Numbered from the stretch's first letter, positions 47,501 to 60,640 are shown. The stretch: 64,000 bases of DNA from Artocarpus heterophyllus (GCA_025403435.1 CM046351.1:22041276-22105275); one strand, 5' to 3'. Made by a program: numbers and translations. The notes: generated from the sequence alone by a model not told the origin.

Positions 47501-48830
47501 GCTTAACTAGCTTTCATTTATGTAATTCTAATTCGCTACTTTTCTACAAATATCTTGAAGTATTCATTCTCAATCGATCAATATTGGTTGCTTGTTTCTA
47601 TAAGATTTACTAGTCTGCTAATTATGTCCTTTGCTTATATGTGAACCAAATTTAGCTACAGTACATGTTGGCGAAGAAGTCCCTCAGACTTGGGAGATTA
47701 CGAAAGTTCTTGTGGAAGGGTATGTTATTTAAAGTTTTTCTAGATTATAGTGGGTGAATTCAATATATCAGAAGTGGCCTAAATGTAGGAAGTATAGGGG
47801 AAAGGGAATAAAGGAATGAGACAGTCTAACTGTAGGAGTTAAAGGACGGAAGGGGAGGGAGAGAGACAGTAAAAATGAAGTTAAATAACGGAGAGTAGGA
47901 GAAAAGAAAAGAAATGGAAAAAAGAGTGAAAAATGGGGATGGATAAGGGTCCGTAAGAAGAAGAAGATAAATAAAGGAGATTAAGGGGAAAGGAAGAATA
48001 CATATAATTTTACCTTTTCAGTTTTGGATTTTCTTTTTGATTTACTTTTTGTAATTGTTGTTCCAAAAATCTGTCTGCTATGTTCAGTTGTGATTATTGG
48101 GTTTCCTTGTGGGTTTATAGAGAAAGAGTTTGGAAGACTTGTTTCTTCAGATTTAATTAGGAGTTGGGTCCCCTTTTTTTGCAGTCTTCTATGGTTTTGT
48201 TTCTAGAGGACATATCTCTTCCTCTTTTCTTTGCACTCATTTTGGTCCCTTAATATATTCAGTTTGTTGTTTCAGAAAAAAAAAAAAAAAAAGGTTGACC
48301 TCTTCGTATTCTTTTTTTTTTTTTTTAGCCAAAAGGAGATCCTAAATATATCTTGCATTCTCGCTTGATATCGTAGAGCACCAGCACCTGAGCTTAGAGT
48401 TGGACTAACCAAGTGATGCTGCAAAATTTATTTATTAAAGAGAGTTGAGCTAACTGGCCTGTTCATCAAGGTATTCTTTACATTTCAGTAGATATTGACA
48501 AATAATAGTTTCTATCAATGAATAATGGTTACTTACAAGATTAAATAGTTTGCCTCACCAGGAAACCTAATGTAGTCATTGTTAGAATAGACCCTTGTGG
48601 TAACTCACCCATATTCTAAAATAACTCTGTTTGTTTCCGATTCTTTGATAGTATAAAAAATGTCTTTGTTTTTACCATGCAGGGTACTCTTTTTAGGGGA
48701 CAAATTTCAGTCTGTTTGTCCTTCAGATGTTGACAAATTTCTCTACACAGAATGCCCCTCTCTCTCACACACACACATACACGCTCACACAGAGACAGAG
48801 GCACACACGTAAGTGTGCATGGCAGTTGAT
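44575..48830 (+). repeat. Array of diverged, gene-like repeated segments, unidentified
   Basis: Related modules recur in the same order. A purine-rich block leads to GGATAAGGGAGCA (near 45826, 47165, 47942). Next is an intron-like T-rich stretch ending in TTTTTCAGC then AAAAG and AGATCC (45957, 48330). Then come AATGGTTGCTTGTTTCTATAAG (46121, 47584, weaker at 48521) and GTTAGAGTAGACCCTTG-like blocks (46198, 48580). Finally come CATGCAGG...GGGACAAATTTCAGTCTG (46303, 48679) and CTCTCTCTC tails. Two further copies of a 235-bp block lie at about 44706 and 45053. A frame at 46987-47226 contains FPPDEHGPVGITATCRETF, which I do not recognise. This could be a decayed intron-containing gene or an unknown transposon that duplicated internally. 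Confidence 0.55.
47173..47276 (+). repeat. 52-bp tandem duplication
   Basis: GAGCAGAAGAAAGAGAACAG and the following 32 bases occur at 47173 and again at 47225 with one or two differences. Confidence 0.9.
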
Positions 48831-49274
48831 TTGGTGTTATTATTGCCTCTCTCTCTCTCTCTGCCCCATTTGTTTAGTTTGCCTTTTTTATTTTTTGTTC
48901 TCATGGTGTTGTAGGAGTGCGGGGAGAGGGAGGGAGGTTGGGAGGTAGAATGATATTTGATGGAACTTGAAGAGTGAAAAGGGTGGGTTGTTAATCTCAA
49001 TGTAGGTGGAGGAAGAGAAGGATATTTAATGGAGTTTGAATGGTGAAAAAGGTGGGGGAGAGGATATTTAATGCAGTTTGAATGGTGAAAAAGCTTGGTT
49101 GTTAATCTCAACCGAGAGGAGAGAGGAAGAGACGAGGCATTGGCTGGGGGGGTGGTTTGGGGGAAAAGGAAGTAGAGGGCGGGGGGGGGGCTGCTGTTGG
49201 GGGGGTTGTTGGTTTGGTTTTAGTGGTGATATTTAATGGAGGCAGCCTGAGAAGTACAATTCATGGCAGAGTCC
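48831..49274. other. Low-complexity G-rich stretch
   Basis: Purine-rich on the plus strand, with repeated TGGAGTTTGAATGGTGAAAA-like phrases (48959, 49030, 49070) and G-runs at 49145-49206. No coding evidence. Confidence 0.45.
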
Positions 49275-49444
49275 TACAGGAGATCTTTAGGTAACATTTT
49301 AGGCGTATGCCTTCACAAACTAGTTTTACAAGGGCAATGGGATTATCTGTGGCATTTGTTACAGGAGATCTTCAGGTAACATTTCAGGCATATGCCTTCA
49401 CAAACTAATTTTAAAAGCACAATGGGATTATCTGTGGCATTTGT
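49275..49444 (+). repeat. 85-bp tandem duplication
   Basis: TACAGGAGATCTTTAGGTAA at 49275 recurs as TACAGGAGATCTTCAGGTAA at 49360. The units stay alike through GGGATTATCTGTGGCATTTG and differ at several bases. Confidence 0.9.
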
Positions 49445-49544
49445 TGTTGCTTTAATTAGATAATCTAATTTTCAGTTCTTTGTTCTTGATATTCTTACAG
49501 CTCTTATGCATCTTTTTTGCCTTGATTTGCATACTTTCTTGCAG

Positions 49545-49671
49545 GGACCATATGGGTAGTAAATCAATGCTACTCCATATACTCAAAGACTCATCCTATA
49601 ATGAAATGGTGTTGCAGCAACCTCCACTCGTAGAAGCATTTGTGACTCAAAATCAAAAGTATAATCTCTGA
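49545..49671 (+). other. Unrecognised exon-like open stretch
   Basis: After an acceptor-like TTCTTGCAG, about 42 codons stay open (GSKSMLLHILKDSSYNEMVL, then QQPPLVEAF) to a stop at 49669. A similar short open piece after an intron-like stretch lies at about 49840-49907. I recognise no family. It may be an exon of the decayed gene-like region. Confidence 0.3.
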
Positions 49672-50624
49672 GTTTTTCTTTTTCTTCATCCCTGCTTGTT
49701 TATTTATTCATTTTTTAATTGATAATGTTTGTTATATTTTCTAAAGGTTTATTTTTGACGTCAAATACTTGTATTTTTCTATTCTGTTTTTTTAGCTATT
49801 TATTGATCAATTTCTCATTTTGCTTTTGCTATCTTCTAGTCTGTATAAAAGAACAACAAACACTAGATCTACAAAACGAGTTCAAGGATTCGAAGTATGA
49901 TCCATAGACTTGGAATATGTTTATATTCCATAGCTCTTAAGCACATTATTATGAGGATTAAACCTCATCTTTCTGTTAAGTGCAGAAAAGCGTAACAAGG
50001 CATTAGTTGATGTTAAGGATAATAGCTGGAAAAACATTTGAAAGGTTAGCTGCTTCATGCTATGTTATATTTTATTTTCTTTTTTGATTTATTACGAAGG
50101 ACCTTTGGTGGTAGAAAGTATTAGTACCCTCTAGTTTTAAGTTGTGTAACAACATTACCCTGAGGCATAATTTAGGTTGGTGGTGTTTATTATACGAACT
50201 GGCAGAATTCCCTTCGCTTCCCACTCCAAGCTGTCAACTCAGTGTAAACTTTACCTACATTATGCCTAAGGGTACCTATGTGATACAAATTGAAATTCAA
50301 ACGTACCAAACTATATATTTTTTGGTTACCAATTAGAATACATAAGGTGCCAATAAGATAATTTTCCCAAAAATATGTGTACAGCAAGCTGCTTTTTTCT
50401 TCAGGCATTGTGAAAGTAGTATTGGGCATTGAGCTTTGTAAAAGATGAAATTTCTCAAATATTTGGTATTTGGACTTGCGTTTTATACTCTAAGAGCTTA
50501 CTAATCATGCAATTTCTCTTTACAGTCATTAAATTGTCTCGAAGATGGATTTTTCTTGTAATTGCAAAGCTCTTGTTTATTATTGGAACCTTAGGACTAG
50601 GCAAGAAAATCACTGGTGGATTGT

Positions 50625-51050
50625 GAAGATCTGCCTAGGCTTGTTGCTTATACTGCATTGTGTTTATTTACTTATTATTTATGATTTTTTGAAAGCAAAA
50701 GTGGCTAAATTATTTTCATGGATTTATACATAGGCAAACAAAGAGAGGGATTAAGCTTGTGAAGCATGTTGAATAGTGCCATTTGCAACCAAGATGCTTT
50801 GCTTTAACTCATGTGGGAGACCAACCGCTGGCGGTTTGGGAAGATCTGTTTAAGGTTTGTTGCTTATTTGCATTGTGTTTATTTACTTGTTTTTTTTTTT
50901 ATAATTCAGTTTTGAAACTGATCATGGCTAAATTATTTTCATGGATTAATATTTAGGCGAACGAAGAAACAAAATGTTTAAGCTTGTGAAGCGTGTTGAA
51001 GAGTGTCATTGCAACCATGAGGCTCAGCTTTAACTCGTGAGACAAATCTT
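50625..51050 (+). repeat. Tandem duplication of about 215 bp
   Basis: GAAGATCTG at 50625 and 50840 start units that share TTGTTGCTTAT, GCATTGTGTTTATTTACTT, GGCTAAATTATTTTCATGGA, then AAGCTTGTGAAGC and TGTTGAA. Each unit looks like intron plus short exon. Confidence 0.8.
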
Positions 51051-51804
51051 TGGCTTCTCTTTCTACTGCATTTAAGCATATAGATTTTGCTTCTTCGTGT
51101 GTGGGATATATATATATATATTTTTTAAGTTCTTTAATTTCGTGCCATCATTATGATAACATTTCACCTTAATTGAACCTTTCTCATTTCATCTTGAAGG
51201 AAGGGTTCCCAACAGAATTCAAGTGACAGCTTAGTTAGTGGTTGAAAGACCTCACATGTCTCTGTCCCAGTCACAAGGCGTCCCATCAAAGGTAAAGAAA
51301 AATTTTTAATCATATCTTCCATTTCTTGTCCCCCCACTACAAAAGGCCAAAAAAAAAAAAAATAGTACAACAATTTGATATGTAACTGATGTGACTAGAC
51401 CTGTTCTTTTAGGTTTAATGTACATGTGAGGTTTATTGGCATTTGCTTTGTTGTATAGTCCAATGCGTTCATGCATGTCTTGTATTAGTTTAGAATCATG
51501 CCTCCATATATGCATTTTGATAACAAAGTAAAATAAAATAAAAAATAATTATAAGATTGCTTGATTTTATTTTTTTTCTTGAGAATTTTTTTTGGAAACC
51601 TTGAATGACCAAGATTTTATAGTCAAGAGAATATTTGTGTTGTTAAATGACTTGCTTTGCTTCGCTATTATATTCTAGTTACTCGTATGTTTTATTTTTT
51701 CATTGCATTGTTATCATTTCGTTTTGTTATTAGTAATATGCAATTTTTGTCGCCATTTTTTTTTTCCTGCCATCTACCACTAATAATATCGTCTTTATGT
51801 TTTG

Positions 51805-52870
51805 GCATGATGAGGGGCTTTGGAGGGGGGCATATATCACAGATACTTTGCTCAACAGGGAGAGCAGGTATATTTGTTGTACACAACTAAATTTTTTGAC
51901 TCTTATGGCTGCACGTTTGGTTCAAATATTGGCAGTCAATTCAGTTATAGGTTTAATCTCTCGTCCGGAACAGAGGTTCCAAAGTTCATTTTGTACTATT
52001 TTTCTACTGTACAGGCACTTATTTCGCTTGCTATGTTTTTATTACTAATATTAATGATATATTCCAAACTATGCAGTTTTTTTAGTGTGATACTAACACT
52101 TTTTTACTGTATGGTCGGGAAGGTGTTTTGTTGGTTAGTAAACAAAAATATTTTTTTATCATTTTCCCCTTGAATCGAGTTGAAACTATTTTAATTTATA
52201 GTGTGATGCTACCACTTTTTACCGTATGGTCAGGAAGGTGTCATATTGGTTAGTAAACAAAAGTATGTTTACTCCACCACTTTCCACTTGAATCGAGTTA
52301 AAACATTAGTAGTGATATTTACAGTTTTAATTTGGTATTGCTATTGTAATATCTTTATTATCCGTTACTAATAAAATTGCTATTCTTTTTTTATATGAGG
52401 GGCTATGGAGTGGCATACACTAGATAATTTCTTCAACAAGGATAGAAGGTATATATATATTGTACACAACTAAATATTTTGACTCTTATTTGCATGTTAG
52501 GTTTGATATTTTCATTATAAAATTAATCTCTTGGGAAAAGTGGTATGCAAAGTTCATTTGTACTACTCTTTTGTTATGTAGGCATTTCTTTTGTTTACTA
52601 ATTTTAGTGATATATCCCTAACTATATAGTTTTTTAGTGTTGACGTTAGAACTTTTTCTGTATGGTCAAGAAGTGTCATATTTGTTCATAAACAAAAGTT
52701 TTTTTATTGCTTCTAATTTGAATTGAGCTGCATTATTTGTGGTAATATTGATCATCTTATCTTAATGCTCTTTTTCTTTTTGGTATTACTGTTATTTTAT
52801 TTCTGTCATGATATATTGATACTGATAACGATTTTGTTCATTGCATTGGAATGAGGGGCTCTGGAGAAGA
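51805..52870 (+). repeat. Imperfect repeat array with the GAGGGGCT-TGGAG module
   Basis: ATGAGGGGCTTTGGAG, ATGAGGGGCTATGGAG and ATGAGGGGCTCTGGAG occur near 51807, 52395 and 52851. The first two units share a further 300 bp (TTGTACACAACTAAAT, AAAGTTCATTT, ATATATTCC/ATATCCCTAACTAT). A partial copy of the end of unit 1 lies at about 52198-52306. No recognised protein. Confidence 0.7.
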
Positions 52871-53688
52871 AGTATATGACCGATCCGTTACGATGTTCCT
52901 AGCATCTATATATATGTCACCAGATTAATTTTTATAACTTTTAAATCATTTTAAGTATTATTTTCACATTTTCTAAAACACCTCTTTGTATCTGGAAAAA
53001 CATGGCAGGCAGTCAGTATTCATTTCACAATTAATTTCATAATTCCTAATCACTATAAGTATCAGTTTGATATTTTTACAATTCACATAACTACTGTAGG
53101 CAGTCAGTAATTAATGAATTTTGTGAAATTATACAAAATTCTAAATGCTTTGAAATTTTACACAGTACACTGGACAACCTCATATATCATCATATTAAAT
53201 TTTTTCACATTTAGATCAGTCTTAAGTTTTTCTTTCTTATTTTACGAACATTGCAATAACTACACACACATACAAAAGTCGACGTAAACTAAACACATCT
53301 CATAGCATTATCAAATAAGTCGGCAAAATTGAAAACGGTTTAATAATAAAAAAAAGGAAATAAATTTCGTATAAATTTTTTCGAAAATAAATAGTGTATT
53401 TGAACTCAAAATTTTTATGAGACATCTATAGCATATATATAGACAACAGCCAAAAGGAATTTTTACAATATATTTTTTCTATCTTTCCCAGAAAATCTTA
53501 AAGTGTAGATTTTTGGCCTAAAAAAGTCGTTTTAGAGGGCTGGAAATTGTTGGTTGTGAGTTGTATATGTATGCATTACAAGCACAGATTATTCAATAAG
53601 ATCCATAACATAACAAAGAGAAAAGTTTTTTAACCAATTAAAACAATAATTTGAAATAAACCTAGTTAGTGATTTTCTCACCTCCAAT
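52871..53688. other. A/T-rich spacer, nothing recognised
   Basis: No gene, RNA or terminal repeat could be supported. GGCAGTCAGTA occurs twice (about 53008 and 53099). Confidence 0.45.
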
Positions 53689-53689
53689 T

Positions 53690-54985
53690 TATCACCTTTT
53701 CTTACAACAGATCAAATGTCACTTGATTCTTCAAGTAAACAAGTCTCAACAACCAAAAGCGTGCATTCTTCTCTATGTGCCTAATCTTACCGTAGAAAAA
53801 GAACTTTAGCTTTTTCGTGGTCCTTTTCTTTTTATTCTTATCATTGCCCTTTGTTGGAATAAAAGACGTCTTATTCTTGGCCTTTTGCTTCTTTCTATTC
53901 ACAGAATTGGAATTGGAACCTAATGCAACCTCTAAGTTTGCCTTTCCTTAATTAGATTTTTGAAATCCTATACTGCTTCATCAACTCAGACAAAGTGTTT
54001 ATTGCTTAAGTTATATGAAGCTCTAAACGGGATGAACTCCTTAGAAAGAGTCTCAAAGGCCATAGTCATCTATTACTCAACATCAATGTTTGCTCCATGG
54101 GTGTGAGACTTAGTGAGGTAATCCATGATTAACATTATATGCTCCTTCACAGGCGTCCCGGTCTTTGCTTGCAGTTAAGAAGCTTCCGAAGTGCCCTTTA
54201 CCACTTGGTCAAGGCTTGGCCTCCAAATATGTTATCAAGATTATCCTATGATCTGCCAAGCTGTCTTATGATCTTCATGTTGATCTTATAGCATATTATT
54301 CATGCTAGCCTGTAATACAAGCAGTGGGCCTAACCATCAACATCCTTCTAGCAATCATACGCTTGGATTTGTTCGTTAGTGGATTCGTCGGTAGACGTAT
54401 AAGGACACATGTGGTTAGCATGAACTTTAGTTTCGCACAAAACAGTACGAGATTTAGGTTCTGTTTTCAATCATTATAGTTCTTGCCGGTTAAAGTGTTA
54501 TGCACTCCTTAGAAAGAGTCTCAAAGACCATAGTCATTTGTGACTCAGCATCAATGTTTACTCCATGGGTGTGAGACTCAGTGAGGTAATCCATGATTAA
54601 CATTATATGCTCCTTTACAGGCGTCCTAGTCTTTGCTTGTTAAGAAGCTTCCGAAGTGCCCATTACTGCGTGGTCAAGGCTTGGCCTCCAAATATATTAT
54701 CAAGATTATCCATGATCTGTCGAGCAGTCTTATGATCTTCATGCTGAGCTTGTAGCATGTTATTCATGCTAGCCATAATACAGCTGCGGGCCTAACCATC
54801 AACATCCTTCCAGCAATCATATGCTTGGATTTGTTCGTTAGTAGATTCACCGGTAGGCACATGAGGGCACGATGTGGTTAGCACAAACATTAGTTTTTCA
54901 AAAGATAGGATGGTATTAAGGTTCTGTTTCCAATCATTATAGTTCTTGCCAGTTAAAGTGTTTTTATGAGTATTGAAGATAAAGC
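53690..54985 (-). pseudogene. Copia gag remnant with internal tandem duplication
   Basis: On the minus strand the sequence starts with LTGKNYNDWKQNL-like coding near 54960, the N-terminal signature of copia Gag. It ends near 53700 with a knuckle-like piece and YLKNQVTFDLL, as in copia Gag C-termini. A block of about 469 bp occurs twice (about 54025-54497 and 54498-54970), each with CTCCTTAGAAAGAGTCTCAA and GTTCTTGCC-GGTTAAAGTGTT landmarks. Many stops and frameshifts are present and no pol follows. Confidence 0.7.
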
Positions 54986-56830
54986 ATTTTTGGACAATAA
55001 AGAATCATATGTCAAACATAAGCAAACATTCAATAACAATTTGGTGAGATAACACAAACAAGTAAGCATACAAAATGTTTATGTGTCAAAATCTTAAAAA
55101 AATCATAACCTTTTAACGATAATTCCTAACTCAGAATTCAACAAGCTGTAAAGGAGACTTGCCACACTTAATTAGGAACAGGAATCCCCTCCGATTAGTA
55201 TATACCATCTAAGACCTATCTGATCTAGCATATATTAATAGGCCTTCTCTTCAAAAACCTTCTCCCATTCAATATTTTTAGATGTCAAGGTTTTATGTTA
55301 ATATACAAGAACAATTTTTAATGAGCGGCACTCCCTATTTTACATGACAGGTTATCAACAGCCGTAATATCATGGTTCCACTCTAGAAAAAAAAAATAAA
55401 GATTACAAAAGATCAATCGAAACATATATCGATTTCTCATCTTGTCTCTTTTCACTGTATCCTTCTTCATGTGGCATCGCTCTTCAATTTTCAATCTCAT
55501 ATAGATTAAAAATTTATTTTTTTGGTTATCATAAAATTCATGTTTCTCAGAATTATCTTAAAAAGCAAAAATAAAAACTGCACCTAAAAAATGTACTATT
55601 TAAAAAGACGGTTCTACCCTGATACTGGCCTAGGACCAACGGCCTACCAGTTCCTTACAAAACTCATGGTTTTGCCTAGCGTTCAACCTGCCAATATAGT
55701 GTAGACGGCCTACCGCCTAACATTGAACCTAGCGTTTTTTAACCTTTTGCAAAAACAATTTTTATGCAATTTTAATTTATTTTTGAACAATTCAAAAATA
55801 TAAAAAATTTATAAACACAGAAAAAAACACATAGAATTGCTTATCATCCCTATCTTCTAGATTCATCTTCTGTTTGAATAATTGTTTTAATACAAATTTA
55901 CAAACCATAATTAAAATAATAAATCTTAAATGGTGATGATAGACCACCGTCTAATTACATGAAAAACCTAGATACATATTCTAAAATTTAAGGAATCATA
56001 ACCGGACAAAATTAATTAATTAATATAATAATTAAAACATAAATTTAATCATCAATAATTAATTAATAAACATTCACTATATAATCTCATGCTAACATAT
56101 AATTATATAGAAACCCTATTGTGCCAACTCTCTAAAAATATAATTCAAGTATAGAGAGATTAAGATCGCATAATTTATATGTTCGACTAAGTGCCATTAA
56201 GGATTAAATAATGTAATAGTTTTTAGAAGACATTTAATCAATAAAGAGTTTATTATTTTCATATGTGAAATGTTGTCCTCTTTATGTTCATTTTTGTTAA
56301 ATATATGATAAGCAAACAAAAGTTTAAGACTGTCCAATCTAAACCTTTAAGATCGTACATATGATGGATAGATTATGCAGAGGACATGAATATTAAAAGT
56401 GATAATCTAAATGAAAAGATCTGCAGTTGAAGGAATAAAATTGGACGCTTTATTTTATGTTAAGATTGCTATGTTGTCTATATCCCTAATAGGAGATGAC
56501 TTATTTTGATCATTGGAGTGAGATCCCGTGAGTAGAAATATTGGTATATTGTCACAGGTGATGATATATTGGATTCGGGACAAAGTTGAAGTGGTTTTAT
56601 TACTAATTGCATGATTTTAAATCAATTCACTTTAGACAATTATATGTGTTGTATTTTAATTCTGAAATGAATTAATGGGTCCGTATTCTTGACTTATGTC
56701 TTTTGATGTATTAAAAGGGTGACATCCTTAATTAGATGATGGTACGCGTACTAGTATGTTGGAAACATGGTTCGTGATTGATGTAGACTCGTTATTGATA
56801 CATATAGAATCCATAGCTCTTTTGTAGAGT
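54986..56830. other. A/T-rich DNA, possible old LTR fragments
   Basis: No gene could be supported. At 55612-55735 phrases such as GGCCTACCAG, CTGCCAATAT and GGCCTACCGCC resemble, on the minus strand, the palindromic motif of the gypsy LTRs, so a weak LTR remnant is possible. The rest shows nothing recognisable. Confidence 0.35.
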
Positions 56831-56834
56831 TAAT

Positions 56835-57560
56835 GATATTCTCTTATAGGCATTATCTTGTTGTGGCCATCCTCTCGGAAACCAAGCCTCCTTTGAATCT
56901 TCTCTCTGATCTCATTACTGATAGTAGGACTAAAAGTATTAAAGGACTTAGAGAAATTCACAACATATCCTGAAGCTCTGCTATAAGAGTCCAGCAGCCC
57001 TCTATTAGCTTCAAAATCCTGTAAAGAAGCCCTGCCAAACACAATAAAGTCATCTACGAAAAAAAGGTGAGAAATACCAGGAGGGCGCTGAGCTATAATA
57101 ATTCCTTTAATTGCCCCCTCTACGTAACAACATAGAAGACCCCTCTACATACAATAGATGCAGGTATGGTGAAAGATGCACCCCTGACAAAGGCCTCTTA
57201 AAAGAACAACATTCCTCCATTAATAATGAACGAGAAACGAACTGTCAACATGCAATCCAATACCACCCGAAACGACCTTCTACTAAAACCTAACTTCCTC
57301 ATCATTGCCTCTAAGAATTCCCACTCAACTATATCCTAAGCTTTGCTTATATCAAGTTTCAAAACCATTAGTCCTTTCCTCCCTCTTGTCTCCCCGCGAA
57401 TCGAATGAAGGACCTCAAAAACAACCAAAACATTATCCGTAATGGCTTCCTAGAACAAAAGCACTAAGCACTCTGCTCCTCCAAAATAATCAACGGTAAC
57501 ACCCTTTTAATCCGATTAGCCAAAGTCTTGGTAATAACCTTATACCATTTACAACTTAGT
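56835..57560 (-). pseudogene. LINE (non-LTR) reverse transcriptase fragment
   Basis: On the minus strand pieces of a plant LINE RT read in order with frame changes. SLGYS then VGILRGNDEE-like coding is near 57330. GISHLFFVDDFIVFGRA is near 57030-57075, with the catalytic FxDD intact. Then come ASGYVVNFSKS and NEIREKIQRRLGFRE (56880-56960). About 700 bases of an RT of about 1.5 kb survive. No endonuclease or poly(A) tail is visible. Confidence 0.8.
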
Positions 57561-58312
57561 AGACTGTTTCATTCAAAGTATGAAAAACTTCACTCGAGTG
57601 CTTCCCAATAGTTAAAGTGAGTCTTTTTTTTCCTTGTTGATAAACTTGTTGATTGCTTATTACGTTGGCAAATAGGATTTTGTGTTAGATATTTCTTTGT
57701 ATTGATTGATATTTATGAATAAATATTACTAAACCTCAATATATTTCGGTCATAAATATCTATATAAAGCGATGCATTCTATGAACATCTCAATTGGAAT
57801 TAGTTGGTTCTGAATTTTTCTAATTTATTAATTGTTTGTTTCAAAATTTGGGACCAAGAGATGTAGAAGCGCCGTCAAATCCAGCTCTCGTCCACCTAAT
57901 AATGATCGTCGTGGTTAAGTGTTCACCAAGTCAGTAATTTTCTTTTCAACAAATCAATTAATAAATATTAAAATAAGAATATTCGAGATTTATAACTGAT
58001 GAGATTAATTTGTATTATAAAAAGGTAACAAAGTGATAAAAAATATTACACTTTCCTAAAAAACGATATGTAACCTAATTTTCTGGCCTAAATTAACTAG
58101 AATGCATATCATGTTTAGAATCCAGTTTTTGATCAACTATCCAAAATTCATTCCCCTAATATATCCTCTTATTTTTTGGGGTAAATTAGAGGGATACCTA
58201 TTCTAGAGGGTTAGATTCATTCACCACTTAGTTTTCAACGCAGAGTGTTACAAATAAGTAAACTTTAATAGTGATACTGAATGTAATTTACAGTACTCTG
58301 TTTTTCATCTTA
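57561..58312. other. A/T-rich spacer, nothing recognised
   Basis: No gene or terminal repeat could be supported in this stretch. Confidence 0.45.
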
Positions 58313-58546
58313 GGCCTAGTTTGGGATTTCTTTTAAAACTCCTAAAAGCACTTTGCACAAAAAAACAATGCAATTTTAATATTTGATAAAAGCTTACAAA
58401 TACATTTTATACAAAAGGCAATGTACTTTTTAAGCTATTTGAAGATGGTAAAAATTATAGCTTTTGGATTTCGTTTTTGCTTTTTACTTTTGCTATAAGC
58501 AAAATTGGGTACTTCTCCTAGAAGCACATTAATCGCAAACTAAGCC
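58313..58546. mobile_element. MITE with 14-17 bp terminal inverted repeats
   Basis: Starts GGCCTAGTTTGGGATT and ends AATCGCAAACTAAGCC, whose complement is GGCTTAGTTTGCGATT (14 of 16). It is 234 bp with no ORF. Flanks TTA (left) and TTT (right) would fit a slightly mutated Harbinger/Tourist-type target duplication. Confidence 0.65.
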
Positions 58547-59453
58547 TTTGTTAGGTGTCGTTACTTTTATATGTAAATTAGATTTGAATTTTTGTAGAAG
58601 TGGTATCTTTAAATCTATATCAACTTTACAACATTGATATTTTCGTGTAAATTACAGGGTACACCATTTTTAAAATTCAGTTATTTATCTATACTATTTT
58701 GTGAAAATTACACTTGAATTTCTCTAATAAACTATATATTTTACTAAAAATTTTATTTTAAATTCTCCAATGAGCAATATTATATAACCCCTTGGGGCTA
58801 TCACCCCACTACTAATAAAACAATGAGAGTCAGTTTAAAAAGTATACTACATATTAGATTACAGCCTACAGTTTTGTGAGTAGTAGAGTTATAACCCCAT
58901 GTAAATGAAAAGGATTTTTCTTCTCTAACTCTCCTTGAATTCCTTTAATTTACCCTTAGGAATTAATTAGTTGTGTCTACTACTTCTCCAAGACATGATT
59001 AGATCTATACCACATTTTTTTAAAAAAAAAATCCATATGATCCACATCCCTTCCTTGATGTAAAAAGGGCAATTTTTCCCCCATCAACATACAGGAGCTC
59101 GACAAAAAAATTAGCCATTAATATGCAGACTATTGAAGAATTTTGTGAGTAAGAAGAAAATGGAGCTAAGAATTTTTGGAACAGAAATTGTGTTTGAGGC
59201 ATGTATCAAACACTTTCCTTAAAGATTTTATTTGCCCTCACTTCTCAAAGTTTGCTAACAAGTTTTATGGCAAATTACCCCTAAGATATAACAAATACTT
59301 GAACATAATATCTAGCAATAATATTTTGTTCCAGAATAAGATATGAATTATGTAATAATTCTAGAGTTTATAGAAATACAGGAGTGTTATTTCAAGAATA
59401 GGGATAATTGAATCAATCTATACAATCTTTACACAAAAATACCCCTTTAAATG

Positions 59454-59459
<6 letters not shown>
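58547..59459. other. A/T-rich spacer, nothing recognised
   Basis: No gene or terminal repeat could be supported in this stretch. Confidence 0.45.

Positions 59460-59501
<42 letters not shown>
59460..59501. repeat. Uninterrupted T tract of about 42 bases
   Basis: A pure T run, possibly the complement of a retroposon poly(A) tail, flanked by AAATGTAAAGGT-like and CATTTGTAAAGGT-like sequence (a loose direct repeat). Confidence 0.85.
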
Positions 59502-59639
59502 CATTTGTAAAGGTGTCTATTCATGTATCAATACATCCATTACAATGGATGTGTCCATTACTAATAGATGTTTAGGTTTGTATGAGAGCATATAACCAAT
59601 GAATGCATTGGTTTTGGAACAACTCAAAAGACACAAAAT

Positions 59640-60640
59640 ATTATCGCATATCAACTTAGGAGAGTGCCACGGTGCAGCCTTTTCGGATCCGTAGCGCTAG
59701 GCTCCCTAGAATAATTTTAGTAAGTGGTAAGCCAATGGGTGTCGCGGTGCTACCCATTGGGCGCCTCGGTGTCAGTCTAGCGCCTAGGTGCTACCCTTTC
59801 TATCCAAAAAACATTGATTGTATTTCTTAGCATTGTGGTGTTACACATTGATGCTAAATATACATAAAAAGGTGTATTTACATATTTTTTTAACGTGTCT
59901 AATGATTTTATAACATATAAGAGACATATTATAATCTCTTTTACAATCCCCCTTAGATTGTAATACTTCTCCAGATTAAACATTGATAAACTCATACACA
60001 CAAGAAGATATCTTTCGATTTTAAACTTCAATTAATAAATACACTTCAAAGTATTCACAAGACAATAGTGTGTTTTGCATTAAACTTTGTCTCTTAAATA
60101 AATACCAGAAATATATCAATATGATATATCCTAGAATTCAAATTATGTTCCAATCATGTTGCACTATTTCTAGCTTAATGCACAATCTTCGACTCATGGA
60201 CATTTATAAAACTAAATCATGATCTTGTTAAAAATGGCACCATTCCTTTTGTTGATTTAAGTAAAGTTTCGAATATACTTTGAGACGAACTTTATTAAGA
60301 GTATAAACTCAACCTCAACCACGTAGCTATTTTGCACCAAACATCCTAGAAGGGACAAATAAATTCTTGGTGCTAACCTGATCACATAATAGTGGCTTGT
60401 TCTTACCCATTTAACTATGGGATAATGGTACAACTATTGAATAATTGGGTTACCATCACTGGACCCATTCTACTAGTTGTGTTCTTGACTAAGTCTTTAG
60501 AAAGATCTTAGATCACCAGAGAAATTTATAGAGAGTATTTTAGTGAAAGAGACTCTGAAACTCCTAGAGGGCTATTGTTTAACATCCCGAACCTTAGCTT
60601 TTGTTTTTCTCTTGTGTAATTGGAAGGAGATGTTGCCAAG
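59640..60640 (-). other. Possible LTR-retrotransposon remnant
   Basis: On the minus strand TCTAAGGGGGATTG followed by TGTAAAAGAGATT (near 59945) looks like a polypurine tract and LTR start. The stretch 59660-59800 has CGCGGTGCT and GTAGCGCTAG phrases reminiscent of the repeated motif in the copia LTR at 61228-61716. No second LTR or coding was found. Confidence 0.3.

Noticed and set aside
56757..56775. TGTTGGAAACATGG as a copia LTR start
   Set aside because: No matching LTR end, PBS, PPT or second copy found nearby.
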